The notes: generated from the letters alone by a model not told the origin. Shown: positions 18,944 to 29,512, counted from the stretch's first letter. The stretch is 64,000 nt of DNA from Polystyrenella longa (GCF_007750395.1 NZ_CP036281.1:1198501-1262500), one strand, 5' to 3'. Numbers and translations: made by a program.

Positions 18944-19732
18944 ATGCTCAGTAAACGCATCATTCCCTGTCTCGATGTCCATGCCGGTCGCGTGGTGAAG
19001 GGGGTCAATTTTGTCAATCTGCGGGATGCGGGCGACCCCGTCGATATCGCTCAGCGCTACGAGCAGGAAGGGGCGGATGAACTCGTCTTCCTCGATATCA
19101 CGGCCAGCCACGAAGAACGGGATATCATTCTCGACATCGTCAGCCGTACGGCCGACGTCATCTTCATGCCCTTAACAGTAGGCGGGGGCATTCGTACGCT
19201 GGACGATATTCGAAGTCTCCTGAACGCAGGCTGTGATAAAGTTTCCATCAATTCCGCTGCCGTGACCAATCCCGAATTTGTCCGCGAGGCGGCCCTGCGG
19301 TTCGGCAGTCAGTGTATTGTGGTCAATATCGATCCCAAACGGGTCGATAAGGAAGGAAAGGAGTTCTGGGATGTCCATATCAACGGTGGGCGAGTTCCCA
19401 CGGGGCTCCAGGCAGTCGAGTGGGCGCAAGAAGTAGAAAAATTAGGGGCTGGTGAAATCGTGCTGACCTCCATGGACGCCGACGGCACCCAGGACGGCTA
19501 CGATATTGAGATCACCCGGGCGGTCTCCGAGGCGGTCACTATTCCGGTTGTCGCCAGCGGTGGGGCCGGAACGAAAGAACATTTGTACGAAGCGGTTACC
19601 GAAGGAAAAGCAGACGCCGTACTGGCAGCAAGTATTTTTCACTATGGCAAATACACGATCGATGAAACCAAACATTATCTACAGAGTCGGAATGTTCCTG
19701 TCCGCTTCAATAAATTGGTTACCAACGAATAA
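18944..19732 (+). CDS. hisF: Imidazole glycerol phosphate synthase, cyclase subunit HisF
   Basis: A 262-residue TIM barrel. The text [20 protein letters not shown] and [10 protein letters not shown] is diagnostic, with the catalytic aspartates in PCLDV and in [18 protein letters not shown] and [10 protein letters not shown] are phosphate-binding loops. HisF uses ammonia from HisH to make IGP and AICAR in histidine synthesis. No other his gene lies in the window, so the pathway is dispersed. Confidence 0.97.
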   Translation: MLSKRIIPCLDVHAGRVVKGVNFVNLRDAGDPVDIAQRYEQEGADELVFLDITASHEERDIILDIVSRTADVIFMPLTVGGGIRTLDDIRSLLNAGCDKVSINSAAVTNPEFVREAALRFGSQCIVVNIDPKRVDKEGKEFWDVHINGGRVPTGLQAVEWAQEVEKLGAGEIVLTSMDADGTQDGYDIEITRAVSEAVTIPVVASGGAGTKEHLYEAVTEGKADAVLAASIFHYGKYTIDETKHYLQSRNVPVRFNKLVTNE

Positions 19733-19888
19733 GCCAATCGGGTACAATGAAACTATCTGATCGAAGACTTTCGCTCTCGATAGTCGTTCCGTCTTCCGTC
19801 TTCCGACTTCGATCATCCTGAAGTTGCAGATCACTCCCCATTCTGATCACTGTAAAAGCAAATAGATACGTTCAAAGGAAGCTCTTTT

Positions 19889-21040
<1,152 letters not shown>

Positions 21041-21141
21041 ACCGTTCGATTGCAATCTGTTGGGGCAGAGATATGTTGGGGCAGCAAGATTGATAGGGGT
21101 GGGGAAAAGTGTTTCGATTTCCTTCTCCTCACTGTCCAGCT

Positions 21142-21720
21142 TCAGGCGGAAGCGGTTTTGCGCCCTAATGATTCAGTGAACAGATCGGGAACGTGAATTC
21201 GTAAACCGGGCCACTCTGCTTCCGGAGTAAAGTCCGCGTCGAATCGAGCGAGTTCGACAGTCTCTCCCTGTCGGTAGACCTCCAGTACCCGTGACTGACT
21301 GTCGATCAGCCAGACATTTTGTGTCCCACTACTCAAGTACTCCCGGGCCAGTTCGCTATTCTTAAGCGGCCCATGGGAATGATCAATGACTACCATCGGC
21401 AGTTGGTCGGTTGTTAATTCATCGAGATGCTCAAACCGGTTGCCGTCGCGATAGACCGAAATCGCGGGGAACCGAACCGAATCGGGTTCGCGTGCGAGTA
21501 TCAGCCCCAGTTCAAAGCAGGCGTAGGCGGACTGCTCGGCTGCGGTGGCCATAAAGTAGTTTCCCAGTAGCCGCGTCATATTCAGAATAGCGACTCCCAG
21601 TGCATCGGAAGGCTGTTCCCGCGCGACCAGTTTTCCCGCAACGAGGTCGTGCCAACGGCCCTCGTCGGTCAGGTCGTATCGATGTTCCAGATAGTCCTCC
21701 AGAGTCAAATTGTTTTCCAT
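21142..21720 (-). CDS. Uma2 (DUF820) family putative nuclease, active site diverged
   Basis: A 192-residue protein from the ATG at 21720 (MENNLTLEDY). Uma2 architecture is visible: a RWHDLVAGKLV strand pair, LGLILAREPDSVRFPAISV, then VVIDHSHGPLKNSELAREYL and NVWLIDSQSRVLEVYR. In typical members a VVEVLSPS-type stretch supplies the key glutamate; here it reads VVIDHSHG, so the PD-(D/E)XK site may be inactive. The frame is open upstream to 21849 but that part has no family match. Confidence 0.7.
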   Translation of the reverse strand: MENNLTLEDYLEHRYDLTDEGRWHDLVAGKLVAREQPSDALGVAILNMTRLLGNYFMATAAEQSAYACFELGLILAREPDSVRFPAISVYRDGNRFEHLDELTTDQLPMVVIDHSHGPLKNSELAREYLSSGTQNVWLIDSQSRVLEVYRQGETVELARFDADFTPEAEWPGLRIHVPDLFTESLGRKTASA

Positions 21721-21930
21721 CGTTCTGGATCCTGTTGAAGTCGTCGAATAACCCGCACGAAGCGGGTGCAATCTGGTTGTACTCATTTTATCATGCAGGT
21801 TTTGATGAGAACAGTTCCGCTGCGGTTTCGTTTTTAACTCACTCTCCAACCGAGAAGTAGGACGCAGGAACTTGACCGCACAGGTTGATCAGCAGCGGCT
21901 GATTAATATACAGAGAAAAAGGAATCACCG

Positions 21931-22806
21931 ATGCGAATTCTAATTCTGGGAGCCAATGGGCAACTGGGAACCGCCTGCAGTCAGGTTTTCAAAGAACATA
22001 CACTCACCCAGTGGACCCGCGAAGATCTCGATCTGGTGAAGCTGCCCGATATTGAAACCAAACTGGCAGAAGCAGAACCGGAACTGATCATCAACTGCGC
22101 CGCTCATAACCAGGTCGACAAAGCAGAGCACGAACCCGGCTTGGCGTACGTCGTCAACGCGCTGGGACCCCGCCGGGTCGCGTTCTATTGTCAGACACAC
22201 CACATCCCTCTGGTGCATGTCAGTACCGACTATGTTTTCGGCATGGACGGAGACCACTCGACCCCTTTCACGGAAGAGGACAAACCAGGTCCGCTCTCCG
22301 CCTATGCCACCAGTAAATTGGCGGGCGAATATTTCGTGCGGAATGAATGTGACCAGCACTTTGTGATTCGCACCTGCGGCCTGTTCGGGCCCACCCGCTT
22401 GGAAGGGAAAGGGAACTTCGTCGAAACGATGCTCGAACTGGCGGCAGATCAAAAGGCACTCACCGTCGTCAACGACCAGCACTGCACCCCAACCTACGCC
22501 TTCGATCTCGCCGTGGCCATCAGCAAGTTAATCGAGACCGAAGCCTACGGCCTTTATCACGCAACGAACCATGGCGCCACCACCTGGTACGATTTCGCGC
22601 TGGAGATTTTCAAATGTGCGAACATCGACATCGAAGTGAAACCGATCACCTCCGCACAATTCTCACGCCCAGCCAAGCGTCCCGGTTACAGTCTGCTCGA
22701 TTGTTCCAAGCTGAAATCAGTCATCGGCACAAATTTACCCGACTGGCAACAAGGCCTGCTGGACTACCTCGATCTTCGCGCACAACACGCTCCCAGCGAA
22801 CCCTGA
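21931..22806 (+). CDS. rfbD: dTDP-4-dehydrorhamnose reductase RfbD
   Basis: A 291-residue SDR enzyme. The NAD(P)-binding motif is GANGQLG at residues 7-13, the catalytic pair is YATSK, and NCAAHNQVDKAE and VSTDYVFG are diagnostic of RfbD. It makes dTDP-L-rhamnose for cell-surface polysaccharide. The other rml genes are not adjacent. Two palindromes follow the stop. Confidence 0.92.
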   Translation: MRILILGANGQLGTACSQVFKEHTLTQWTREDLDLVKLPDIETKLAEAEPELIINCAAHNQVDKAEHEPGLAYVVNALGPRRVAFYCQTHHIPLVHVSTDYVFGMDGDHSTPFTEEDKPGPLSAYATSKLAGEYFVRNECDQHFVIRTCGLFGPTRLEGKGNFVETMLELAADQKALTVVNDQHCTPTYAFDLAVAISKLIETEAYGLYHATNHGATTWYDFALEIFKCANIDIEVKPITSAQFSRPAKRPGYSLLDCSKLKSVIGTNLPDWQQGLLDYLDLRAQHAPSEP

Positions 22807-22861
22807 AATAGAGTGGTCCAGACAAAACATAAACGGCAGGTCCAGATAAAAAAACAGGTGG

Positions 22862-22890
22862 TCCAGACAATCGCGCCAGCGTTGTCTGGA
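22862..22890. repeat. CCAGACAA palindrome 1
   Basis: A perfect 9-bp stem: TCCAGACAA (22862-22870) and TTGTCTGGA (22882-22890) around an 11-base loop. Further unpaired GTCCAGA copies lie at about 22817 and 22840. It follows rfbD. Confidence 0.8.
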
Positions 22891-22989
22891 TCGCACGGCG
22901 ACACTAAGCGTGGCAGATCCATTCAATACAAAACGCTCTCCTGCCCAATTCCCATGGGGGCACCATCATCACTTAAGTGTGCCTTCGGC

Positions 22990-23019
22990 ACCCAGACAAC
23001 TCTTCGAGATTGTCTGGGT
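22990..23019. repeat. CCAGACAA palindrome 2
   Basis: A perfect 10-bp stem: ACCCAGACAA (22990-22999) and TTGTCTGGGT (23010-23019) around a 10-base loop. It shares the CCAGACAA core with palindrome 1, 100 bases upstream, and lies before the P-loop kinase gene. Confidence 0.8.
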
Positions 23020-23053
23020 CACCCTTGATCTCTTTTAAATCGATACCTCGCTC

Positions 23054-23632
23054 ATGTCTTCTACCATCTCCTGTCTCGAAGACCTGATTGATCTGCTTCA
23101 AGCGGAGAACACTCCGGTGCGAATTCTCATCGTGGGAGCAACAGGGAGTGGTAAATCGACGCTGGGAGAACTCCTGTCGGAAAATCTAGAGGTGTTGTAT
23201 CGCTCGCTGGACGAACTTCATTGGAACCCCAATTGGGATCCCAAACCGGAAGCGGAATTCATCGCCAATCTACAGGAAGTCATCGATCAGGATGAATGGA
23301 TTGTCGATGGCAATTACAATCAGGTGCAGCATCTCATCATCCCGAAGACAACCTGTATTATCTGGCTGAACTATTCATTCTGGACGACGTTCCGGCAGTT
23401 GCTGAAACGGACCTGTCACCGCAGTTGGACGAAGGGATTATTATACGGTGGAAACCAGGAATCGTTTTCCAAAGCCTTCTTTACGCGCGACTCAATCCTC
23501 CTCTGGCTTTGCACGTCCTATCCCAAGATCCAACGCCGTTACCGGCCTCTCTTTGCCGACCCAGAATTACAATCGCCAAAGCTGATGTTCGAATTAAACC
23601 ATCCCGCCCAGGCACGAAGTCGGAAGTCATGA
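23054..23632 (+). CDS. FlaR-like P-loop nucleotide kinase (DNA topology modulation-like)
   Basis: A 192-residue protein. Walker A is GATGSGKST near residue 28, followed by YRSLDELHWNPNWDP and WIVDGNYNQV, the hallmarks of the adenylate-kinase-like 'topology modulation' FlaR family. WLNYSFWTTFRQLLKRT matches the lid region. The substrate is not known. Confidence 0.8.
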   Translation: MSSTISCLEDLIDLLQAENTPVRILIVGATGSGKSTLGELLSENLEVLYRSLDELHWNPNWDPKPEAEFIANLQEVIDQDEWIVDGNYNQVQHLIIPKTTCIIWLNYSFWTTFRQLLKRTCHRSWTKGLLYGGNQESFSKAFFTRDSILLWLCTSYPKIQRRYRPLFADPELQSPKLMFELNHPAQARSRKS

Positions 23633-24277
23633 CGATTCACACCATTGAGGCTATGGGTTAAGAACATTTTGCAACGGTAGACAAGGTGACCAGTTGCTAT
23701 TGGTGGTAGAGTTTGGGCGGCGTTCACTGATGATGAAGAAATATTAAGAGCAGATGATATTTCCAGCGGGCTTCGGGAGGGCGCAAGCTCTTCAGCCCAC
23801 TGATACTCCGTCCGACTTTCCATCGATTCTTACGTGAAAACTGGTCCTGTTCGCTCAACTTCGTTGTCTTTCCATTCCGTCGTTTACGAAACAGGGAGAT
23901 CAATCGCACGCCGTGATGTCGCAGGCATTGCCTCAAGCACATCGAATCGACCACTTTATATAGTGGGAACTTTGGAGTTCGTCTCCATGTCTGTTGACTC
24001 GATTAAGCTTCCTTGGCAGATGCGTTAGCTTTAATCGTTTTTGTAAGTGCTCCGATGTTTAGAGGACTTTAATAATGTCTCGATACATTGTGTTGAGGTA
24101 AGCTTTTGAAATCAGGATCAAGAACAGTTGCGACTACGTGTAATCTTAGGACTTTTGAAATGTGAGTTCGGTTCGAGGTATTTCCTGGAAATCGGAGTCG
24201 AAAGAGACGTGATTTCGAGAAGGGTATTCTTGTTCTTAGACTTGCTCACAACAACGACATTTAGCGCAAAACTACCT
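23633..24277. other. Gene-poor, AT-rich region downstream of the toxin-immunity array
   Basis: About 650 bases with no gene I can support. Short frames on both strands show no family match. It lies at the 3' end of the toxin-immunity cassettes and may hold further decayed material. Confidence 0.4.
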
Positions 24278-24904
24278 CTAATCACCACAGATATCACTCA
24301 CGATATATCTTATTTCTTCATTTTTGGAGTCAGCAAATAGTACAACTGCGTTTGAGACTTCTTTGTTATCACATTGCAGAATAGCAATACACTTTAAGCA
24401 ATCTATTGTATAGTTATCCAAATCATCCAGGTCACTGTTGGAGATATGTTCAAGTAGGTTCTTCATCACTATGCAGCAACTGTTACAATCTGGGATAACT
24501 CCTCCGCTTAGAATATACGAAAGATACCCAGAACAAATACGTTCGTAATCTGAATGATATGCCCAAGCAAGACCACATCTTTCTATAGCTTCGTTCCACA
24601 AAGTTAAGGCAGAGATATCCTCTTTAGAAATTAGATTATTACGTTGCAACATGCCTTTGGGAGCGAGTGCGATGAGTCGTACTCTTTTCGAAATATCCCA
24701 TATTGCAGTAATCAGATCACGCACTAGTACACCTTCAAGACCAGCAACGGGAGGAAGTGACAATATTGCTTCAACATACTTCTGAAATAAATTATGTTTT
24801 ACGACACCATCAAAAGGCCTCAGGGATGATAGAATCGTTTCTTCATCGAAGTGAGGATCAATATCCCTCAGGATATACTCTATAGCCTCTTCATGACTCA
24901 GCAT
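24278..24904 (-). CDS. Putative immunity protein, cassette C
   Basis: A 208-residue, acidic, helical, soluble protein of no family I recognise. Its ATG at 24904 is 14 bases after the reconstructed stop of toxin tip C, the normal spacing of a toxin-immunity pair. It is AT-richer than the housekeeping genes and has a complete frame, unlike the toxin. The immunity role is inferred from position only. Confidence 0.6.
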   Translation of the reverse strand: MLSHEEAIEYILRDIDPHFDEETILSSLRPFDGVVKHNLFQKYVEAILSLPPVAGLEGVLVRDLITAIWDISKRVRLIALAPKGMLQRNNLISKEDISALTLWNEAIERCGLAWAYHSDYERICSGYLSYILSGGVIPDCNSCCIVMKNLLEHISNSDLDDLDNYTIDCLKCIAILQCDNKEVSNAVVLFADSKNEEIRYIVSDICGD

Positions 24905-24918
24905 TATTAGTATTCTTA

Positions 24919-25539
24919 TTATGGGATAATATTAATGATGGCTTCAGGGGTAATTCCGTTTGCAATAAGGACTTCCCTTGCACGCGTCGCATTCAACACA
25001 TCTTGTGACCTTCCGTGTCTTGTTACATTTTGAATGATCTTTTTAAATCTACAAGCGTACTTTTAGTAGATTTAAGTTTTCGACATCAATTACTGCAATA
25101 CCAGCGCTTCCGTGAAAACGCTCTATAGATTTCAGATCTGTCGAAGCGGACATGAACTTTGTATCTGATCTCTGAACATGATTAATGATGGTTCCCCTGT
25201 CTCCTTTGGGGGAGAGATGTTTGCCAGATCGGATTGAATCTAAGTCATCGTGACTAAGTGCTCGATCAAGCTTGTCATTGCAAGCATTGTGCACCAGTGC
25301 TCCGCCAATATCCCCTTAATTAATATCTTCTCCATTTATTCTATGTTGTAAACAATATGCCGACCGGGGCGTAGGCGGATTTGTTCAACTATCGAAACGC
25401 CAGTTAACGTCCGCACCTTCTCGTTGACGTTCAGTTCATCTGCCCGAACGAACTGCTGTCGGTCTTCGGACCAGAAGGGGTGATTCGGGGTGGAACCGAG
25501 AGCGACTGGTTCGGAAGCAATTTTCACATTCTTCAGCAA
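24919..25539 (-). pseudogene. Orphan pretoxin-HINT fragment with ADP-ribosyltransferase-like toxin tip, cassette C
   Basis: The first part (25539-25339) is the C-terminal half of a HINT domain: TPNHPFWSEDRQQFVRADEL, then IRLRPGRHIVYNIE, stopping at TAA. A second frame resumes at GGALVHNAC, the end of the HINT domain, and continues with a tip reading HVQRSDTKFMSASTD and GSAGIAVIDVEN. A third frame from about 25065 gives VTRHGRSQDVLN and ATRAREVLIANGITPEAI, ending at 24919. The order arginine strand, S-A/T-S strand, and EVLI glutamate fits the ADP-ribosyltransferase fold of secreted toxins; this is inference. At least two frameshifts make it inactive. Confidence 0.65.
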
Positions 25540-25643
25540 CGATGTGCCTTGGAATTACTCTTTTCAACGTCGGCTGAGTTTTTTTACGGTATGTCGTTTT
25601 GACTTCTCAGTAGATTTCAGAATCACTCCTTTTCGTGATGAAG

Positions 25644-26018
25644 TCACATTCTCATGATCAAGTTGCCAAAGTCATTCTGTGGTGTGCTTTGGGTGTAATT
25701 AGCAAGACACGATTCGTAGATACTCAGATTGTTTTCGTAAATATTACACCAAGTCGCAATTACGAAATAATCTCTACCCGCTGATGTAATTTTAAACACA
25801 CGTCCCGTATTCGAAAAAATATAGTTTTCATATCCTGATGTATCTTCCGTTTGAACTGTCATACCTCTAATAATTGTTGGAATGTGGATGAATTCGACAG
25901 CTTTAAAGTAGATATCGATATTCGTATCAATCCCAGGTCCCTGAGGGCTTCTGATCAGCATTCGCGAATGGCTGACGTCTGATTCCCACAGACGGAACGT
26001 TCGATCTGAAGTAAACAT
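25644..26018 (-). CDS. Putative immunity protein, cassette B
   Basis: A 124-residue soluble protein starting MFTSDRTFRLWESDVSHSR, followed by IRSPQGPGIDTNIDIYFKAV. I associate this start with small proteins found beside polymorphic toxins, but cannot name a Pfam family. An AGGAG ribosome site overlaps the stop codon of toxin tip B, 12 bases before this ATG. The frame is intact. Confidence 0.65.
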   Translation of the reverse strand: MFTSDRTFRLWESDVSHSRMLIRSPQGPGIDTNIDIYFKAVEFIHIPTIIRGMTVQTEDTSGYENYIFSNTGRVFKITSAGRDYFVIATWCNIYENNLSIYESCLANYTQSTPQNDFGNLIMRM

Positions 26019-26030
26019 GAAAATAATCTC

Positions 26031-26871
26031 CTAATCAAACGGATTACCTACTTCAATACCGTTGAGGATCCCCCTCACTTGATTCCACAGATCTCGATTC
26101 TGGTAGATCTGCAATAATTCCCAATCAGTTGCTCTTCCACGACCACTGGTAGCTCTTGATAATCCATCCCATACATCGACGCCATCTAGGTTGAATAATA
26201 CTTCTGTTTCAGGGTCGTGCAACGCACGCATTACAGCATCTTTCCAGTCATCATCTCGTACATTCTCTGCAATATGTTTGTAAGTCAGTGAATTATTTCG
26301 AGTTGCAAAATCATCTAGACGTTCGCCGATTCCAAGCCTGACACGTCTGGTTATACCTTCGCCTAATGGCCCTCCAAGACACGGTTTCGCATATGCACTA
26401 AGACCCCGCCGGTGCCCACATGATAAACATGTTCTCCCTTAACTTCTATGTTGTAAACAATATGTCGACCGGGGCGAAGGCGGATTTGTTCGACTATCGA
26501 AAAGCCGGTTAACGTCCGCACCTTCTCGTTGACGTTCAGTTCATCCGCCCGAACGAACTGCTGTCGGTCCTCGGACCAGAAGGGGTGGTTGGGAGTTGCA
26601 CCGATTGATGCTGCTTCGGAAGCGATTTTGACGTCCAGCACTTCTTTGCCGGAGTGTCGGAACGTCGCGGTGACCACGCGACCGGGACTTGACGGGATCT
26701 TCGGACAAGCTTCAATGTTTAAGACTTCGGCGTCTGCGTCAATTCCCAGTTCCGGGATGAAGAGCGGGATCGTTTTACCAGTCTCGGCTTCCTGATGAGC
26801 AAGCCATTGAGTCGGTCTTAGCAGTCTACGAGTTATCCTCCTGGATTGACTTTGGCGACAGCAGACAACCT
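26031..26871 (-). pseudogene. Orphan pretoxin-HINT domain with unknown toxin tip, cassette B
   Basis: The frame opens at 26871 without a credible start and reads QEAETGKTIPLFIPELG, then TPNHPFWSEDRQQFVRADEL and GTGGVLVH, a near-complete HINT (autoprocessing) domain. Right after the terminal VH the frame shifts; the tip continues in the next frame with KPCLGGPLGEG, then IGERLDDFATRN, KHIAENVRDDDWKDAV and VWDGLSRATSGRGRATDWE to the TAG at 26031. I do not recognise the tip. The N-terminal carrier protein is missing and there is no start, so no product is expected. Confidence 0.65.
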
Positions 26872-26879
26872 TTTAACAC

Positions 26880-27305
26880 TCATTCTTCATTACTGTTACT
26901 TACAATCGCCCCACACATCGACAGAACCAACAAGCTAACCCTCATTGATGCTTCCCACTCATTTTGAGTAAGCTGGGGATAAACTTGCTGAATACCATCA
27001 GGGATATTCATGTTTTCAAGTTCGTACAGAATATCTACCAATGCAATCCCAGAGTTCTTCAATTTTATATCATACCAAGTACATCCAGAAGACTCAGAGT
27101 CAGGATGGTCCTTATTTAAATAAGGACCATACTCGATCTGAAGGGATGCATTAATGTTATCTTCCGTATGTGACCCAATGAGCAGCAACGCTTCCCGGAT
27201 TTTATTACTATGGATTTCGGATACAGATCTAGTATTAGCAGCGTTGACAGCATTCAGAAAAGCCTCTACTAGTCGCTGACAATTATCGAAGTCTACTTCA
27301 CTCAT
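26880..27305 (-). CDS. Putative immunity protein, cassette A
   Basis: A 141-residue acidic soluble protein, mostly helical (NCQRLVEAFLNAVNAAN; NEWEASMRVSLLVLSMCG). Its ATG at 27305 lies 12 bases after the stop of toxin tip A. The frame is intact. The immunity role is inferred from position and size. Confidence 0.6.
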   Translation of the reverse strand: MSEVDFDNCQRLVEAFLNAVNAANTRSVSEIHSNKIREALLLIGSHTEDNINASLQIEYGPYLNKDHPDSESSGCTWYDIKLKNSGIALVDILYELENMNIPDGIQQVYPQLTQNEWEASMRVSLLVLSMCGAIVSNSNEE

Positions 27306-27317
27306 TTTATTTACTCA

Positions 27318-27807
27318 TCAAGGTGAAACATTAATATGAATAGTTCGATCATTAAACTGACCAATAATATCTTCGGGGATCGCATATACTCCGCCATTAT
27401 TATGGCTTGGTATCGCGTCTCTATCTGAAATCTTTTTCAACCAGTCTTCCGTACCTGATTCTACTTTTATCTCAAATTTGTGACTGTATTGCTTTCGTTT
27501 GTCAAGCTTGCCTGATCTTATCATCCACTCCAAGCCTTTTGGGTCCCCTATGCCCTGGCCTTTGTTGTAATGTTCCTGTTGATCGTATCTGGTCAGCCTC
27601 TGCTTTGCTTCCATAACGCACCAATGTCTCTGAACACTTCTGCGCATTATGCACCAACACCCCGCCCGCACCCACATGATAAGCATGTTCTCCCTTAACT
27701 TCTATGTTGTAAACAATATGCCGACCGGGTCTTAGGCGGATTTGTTCGACAATGGACACGCCGGTTAATGTCCGCACCCGTTCATTGAGATTCAACTCAT
27801 CCAACAT
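27318..27807 (-). pseudogene. Orphan HINT C-terminus with frameshifted toxin tip, cassette A
   Basis: The frame from 27807 begins inside the HINT domain (DELNLNERVRTLTG; IRLRPGRHIVYNIEVKGEH; GAGGVLVHNA) and enters a tip reading LVRYGSKAEADQIRSTGTL and RPGHRGPK. It then shifts: the rest of the tip lies one frame over (EWMIRSGKLDKRKQYSHKFEI, SGTEDWLKKI, SHNNGGVYAIPEDIIGQF) to the TGA at 27318. One extra base in the A4 run at about 27537-27540 explains the break. The N-terminal carrier and half of HINT are missing. Confidence 0.65.
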
Positions 27808-27981
27808 TGCAGGAAAACGGGATGTTGAGCGAAGTCACCGGCCCGTAACAGGTTGACTTCTCAGGGGAGTAAGGGGGTGCGTAAAATGACTGCGAACTTA
27901 TGTTCGTCGTCTGAGTCCTCATTCAGGACGTCCTTCCCCATTCGAGTCTGTACCGACTCCGCCAGATAAAGCCCCCGGAAT

Positions 27982-29361
27982 ATGAGTGCCCCCGTTGTGA
28001 TCGAAGAGGAGAAGTTGGTAACCGCTCCCTTGCGGTCGACATTATTCTACCTCTCGTTGCCTGTTCTGTTTGAGCAACTGCTCAACTTCGGCGTTGGCTT
28101 TGTGGATACCTGGCTTTCCGGACAGCTTAGTGCTGCGGCGACTTCCGCCATTGGGTTCGGTTCCTATGTCGGTTGGCTCGCCTGGATGCTGTTCAGCATT
28201 GTGTCCGTGGGAACGACCGCCCTTGTCTCGCGTGCGTGGGGAGCCCGGAAGCAGGAAGAGGCACGAGAGATTACGAACAGTGCACTCGCCCTGTCGCTTG
28301 TCTCCGGTGTGATCATCGGAGTGGTCATCATCTTGATCGCCCGACCTATCAGTATGGCTCTCAATCATTCACCCGAAGCGCTGGAAGCAACCGTCAACTA
28401 CATCCGGGGGATCGCGCTCTGTTTCCCGGCGTTCTGTTTTATCACGGTGAGCAGTGCTGCGCTCCGCGGTGCGGGGTTCATGCAGACGCCCATGTGGGTC
28501 ATGGTGATCGTAAATATCTTGAATGTCATTTTCTCTCCCAGTCTCGTATTTGGCTGGGGCCCGTTTCCTGCCTTGGGAATCAACGGCATCATTATCGGGA
28601 CTGTCCTTGCGGAATATTTCGGGGCGCTGTTCATGTTCCTTATATTCTGGAAGGGAAGGGGAACACTGCAACTTCGGTTTTCTGAATGGCAGGTGATGGG
28701 TGACATCCCGCGACGGATCGTCCGCATTGGTCTCCCTGCTGTCTGGGATGGTATTTTCACCTGGGTTGGGCAGTATATTTTCCTGTTTATCATCTCCCAA
28801 CTGGCGATGGGCGATATTGGCACGGCCATTTTTGCCGCGCATATCATTGGAGTGAAGCTGGAAGGCATCAGCTACCTGACGGCAACTGCCTGGGGACAGG
28901 CAGCCGCCACGATGGTGGGGCAATCGCTGGGTGCGGACAAAATTGAAAGAGCGCGTCAGGCAGGTCATGAGGCCGCATTGCAATGCTGTTTGCCTGTACT
29001 CATGACGTCGTTCCTGTTTTACCTCGGTTCGGAAGAAATCTACCAATGGATGCATGAGGATCCTCTCGTCGTGCAGGCAGGGGCGGGAGCGTTTAAGGTC
29101 CTCGCCTGGTTCCAGATTCCGCTGGTGACCTCGATCATCTATGTCTGTGCGCTCCGCGGGGCGGGGGAGACCCGTCGCCCCTTCTGGATCAATATGCTGG
29201 GCATCTTCGGTGTGCGCATTCCGCTCGCCTGGCTACTGGGTATTTACTACGACGGCGGGTTGATTGGCGCCTGGATCGGAATGTGCGTCGATACCGCCTT
29301 CCGTGCCCTGTTGATCTGGGCCTACTACGTCTGGGGACCGTGGGACCGAACAGAGGTCTGA
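27982..29361 (+). CDS. MATE-family efflux transporter
   Basis: A 459-residue protein with about twelve membrane helices in two similar halves. The family text is present: LSLPVLFEQLLNFGVGFVDT near the start, SSAALRGAGFMQTPM in the first half, and CALRGAGETRRPFW in the second. MATE proteins export cationic drugs or metabolites using Na+ or H+ gradients. It diverges from the toxin-immunity array and probably has no functional link to it. Confidence 0.92.
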   Translation: MSAPVVIEEEKLVTAPLRSTLFYLSLPVLFEQLLNFGVGFVDTWLSGQLSAAATSAIGFGSYVGWLAWMLFSIVSVGTTALVSRAWGARKQEEAREITNSALALSLVSGVIIGVVIILIARPISMALNHSPEALEATVNYIRGIALCFPAFCFITVSSAALRGAGFMQTPMWVMVIVNILNVIFSPSLVFGWGPFPALGINGIIIGTVLAEYFGALFMFLIFWKGRGTLQLRFSEWQVMGDIPRRIVRIGLPAVWDGIFTWVGQYIFLFIISQLAMGDIGTAIFAAHIIGVKLEGISYLTATAWGQAAATMVGQSLGADKIERARQAGHEAALQCCLPVLMTSFLFYLGSEEIYQWMHEDPLVVQAGAGAFKVLAWFQIPLVTSIIYVCALRGAGETRRPFWINMLGIFGVRIPLAWLLGIYYDGGLIGAWIGMCVDTAFRALLIWAYYVWGPWDRTEV

Positions 29362-29512
29362 GACGGCATTTGCAGCGATTTGCTCTTTGCTAAATCGTTA
29401 AGATCGACCGAATTAAGATCTTCTTAAGGAGAGGAGGGAAGGGACCCTTGATTCTGGTTGAGCGAACGCCATAATGAGAGTCCGAAAGCCGATCCTCGGC
29501 GACGTGCGGGGA

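Larger units (their letters stand above)
25339..27807 (-). repeat. Three direct copies of the HINT coding sequence (25339-25539, about 26445-26640, 27703-27807)
   Basis: Copies B and C are nearly identical over about 190 bases, sharing stretches such as GTTGTAAACAATATG and CAGAAGGGGTG. Copy A is shorter and somewhat more diverged. Each precedes a different toxin tip. They provide homology for recombination that could swap tips onto a full-length carrier gene. Confidence 0.85.

Noticed and set aside
28042..29055. Long minus-strand frames opposite the MATE transporter
   Set aside because: Shadow frames of a clear transporter gene with no independent features.
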